Positions 63,090-64,000 of a stretch of 64,000 nt of DNA are shown one piece after another. The notes beneath the pieces are model-generated. The model was not told the origin of the DNA and did no database searches. It saw nothing but the letters and a program-made list of their open reading frames with translations. The position numbers and the translations under genes are program-made. Location of the stretch: positions 620,001-684,000 of the forward strand of contig NZ_CP108569.1 of NCBI RefSeq assembly GCF_036010505.1. Direction: 5' to 3'. Within the stretch, counting starts at the first letter, position 1, and the number at the start of each line of letters is the position of its first letter. This DNA is from Streptomyces sp. NBC_01197. Its GTDB lineage: Bacteria; Actinomycetota; Actinomycetes; Streptomycetales; Streptomycetaceae.

Positions 63090-64000
63090 GTGACCCAGAT
63101 GAGCCCGCCCGGATGGCACAGAGACCCCGGGTATACAGGAATAGGCCCTGTCCAGGAACGCTGGTGGGACGGCGCCCAGTGGACCGACCAGCTGCGTATG
63201 CCGCCTGCCGCGACCCGGCGGCGCCGGTTGCGGATCGGCGCCGCGGTCACGGCCGCCGTGGTGGTCCTGGCGGCCGTCGGAGGCGGCATCTATCTGCTGA
63301 GCAACGGATCGGGCTCCGGGCACACATCGGACGCGGCGACCGCCCCGTCCACGGCGCCCAGCCGCCCCGGGACGCCGGGCGGCGGTGACGGGAGCGGTCA
63401 GAACGGCGGCGGCAGCGGCGGTGACCAGGGCCCCGGGCAGGCACCGCAGACCGAGGACGGCTACGCCACCGACGCGGCCAGCGGGATCAGCATCCCGGTG
63501 CCGAAGGGCTGGACCGGCCAGTCGGGGACCGTCGGGGCCGGCGTGACCATCGGCAAGTACACCTGCCCGGACGGAGCCGGCGCGAACGGCAAGGCCGCAC
63601 AGTGTGTGCGCGGCGGGGTGTTCTCCGAACCGGCGCTCGCCCTGAAGATCTCGGCGACCGACCCGGAGACCGCCGCGAAGAAGGACATAGCCGGCAATGC
63701 CAAGGAGTCGTACGGGGAGTCCTCTTCGGGGATCACCTCGCACCAACTGCTGAAGTCCGAGGCCGTCACGGTGGCCGGCCGGCAGGGCTATCTGGTGCGC
63801 TGGAAGGTGGTGACGGAGAAGGGTGACGACGGGTACGTCCAGTCGCTGGCTTTCCCGTCACCGGGGGCCGACGGAATGCTGATCGTCGTCCGCTCCGGCT
63901 TCGACATCAACTCCAAGGCGCCCGCGCTCTCCGTCATGGACCAGATCACCAAGGGGATCAAGGCGGCGCCCACTTCGGGGACCGGGTCGGGCCAGGGCGC
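63090..64000 (+). CDS. DUF2510 domain membrane protein, 3' end outside the window
   Basis: At least 303 codons; the frame is open to the right edge. GTG at 63090 (ATG at 63099 also in frame) begins MTQMSPPGWHRDPG, and RWWDGAQWTDQLR completes the short DUF2510 motif. A single membrane helix follows (RIGAAVTAAVVVLAAVGGGIYLLS), then a Ser/Gly/Pro-rich spacer and an extracellular domain with cysteines (YTCPDGAGANGKAAQCVRGG). A type II membrane protein with unknown function; similar proteins are common on actinobacterial cell surfaces. Confidence 0.85.
   Translation, partial: MTQMSPPGWHRDPGYTGIGPVQERWWDGAQWTDQLRMPPAATRRRRLRIGAAVTAAVVVLAAVGGGIYLLSNGSGSGHTSDAATAPSTAPSRPGTPGGGDGSGQNGGGSGGDQGPGQAPQTEDGYATDAASGISIPVPKGWTGQSGTVGAGVTIGKYTCPDGAGANGKAAQCVRGGVFSEPALALKISATDPETAAKKDIAGNAKESYGESSSGITSHQLLKSEAVTVAGRQGYLVRWKVVTEKGDDGYVQSLAFPSPGADGMLIVVRSGFDINSKAPALSVMDQITKGIKAAPTSGTGSGQG

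Overview
The window has very high G+C with strong third-position bias, GTG starts, purine-rich ribosome binding sites and families typical of Streptomyces: paired chitinases, GPP34, DUF2510 and DUF3048 proteins, CobF, and a precisely mobile small element. It reads as ordinary chromosome from a Streptomyces or close relative, rich in catabolic and regulatory cassettes. No phage, plasmid, CRISPR or large biosynthetic cluster is visible.

Layout. 1-7463: tail of an enolase-superfamily gene, a GH15 / SDR / MFS run, an epoxide hydrolase, small DUF genes, a zinc-independent L31 and a DUF488 gene. 7588-9010: divergent DoxX and endonuclease V. 9049-17973: a peptide-type ABC importer on the minus strand, divergent from a ROK regulator and an M81 (MlrC) peptidase. 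18165-23500: an aldehyde dehydrogenase, a 166-bp mobile element and two chitinases with a DasR-type promoter. 23592-28758: a phosphonate cassette (FAD oxidoreductase, OPA transporter, phosphonoacetate hydrolase) divergent from a LysR gene. 28868-31798: dienelactone hydrolase, DUF6295, and an IclR / HisC-like aminotransferase pair. 31867-37118: hydroxyisobutyryl-CoA hydrolase, then amidohydrolase and NCS1 permease facing a TetR gene across a 35-bp palindrome.

38406-49760 holds the most notable system: an apparently complete aerobic nicotinate (maleamate) pathway. In order it encodes 2,5-dihydroxypyridine dioxygenase (NicX), an aromatic monooxygenase (NicC-like), an MFS transporter, a three-subunit molybdenum hydroxylase with CoxG, maleamate amidohydrolase (NicF), N-formylmaleamate deformylase (NicD), a MarR regulator and maleate isomerase (NicE). 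Together these would convert nicotinate to fumarate. The ring hydroxylase is of CO dehydrogenase / xanthine dehydrogenase architecture rather than the two-subunit Pseudomonas NicAB. The same 15-bp motif (one variable base) precedes nicX and nicE.

50018-64000: a methyltransferase-ASCH-Nudix fusion followed by a TTA-containing methyltransferase gene, a B3/B4 / PaiB / DMT-transporter operon facing an XRE-cupin regulator, GPP34, GNAT, an alpha/beta hydrolase that has lost its nucleophile serine, tRNA-Pro(GGG), DUF309, CobF, a 2,4-dienoyl-CoA reductase with a PadR regulator separated by a second copy of the 166-bp element, and the start of a DUF2510 membrane protein. Many cassettes share one plan, a catabolic operon facing its own regulator, and the operator can often be read as a palindrome between them.
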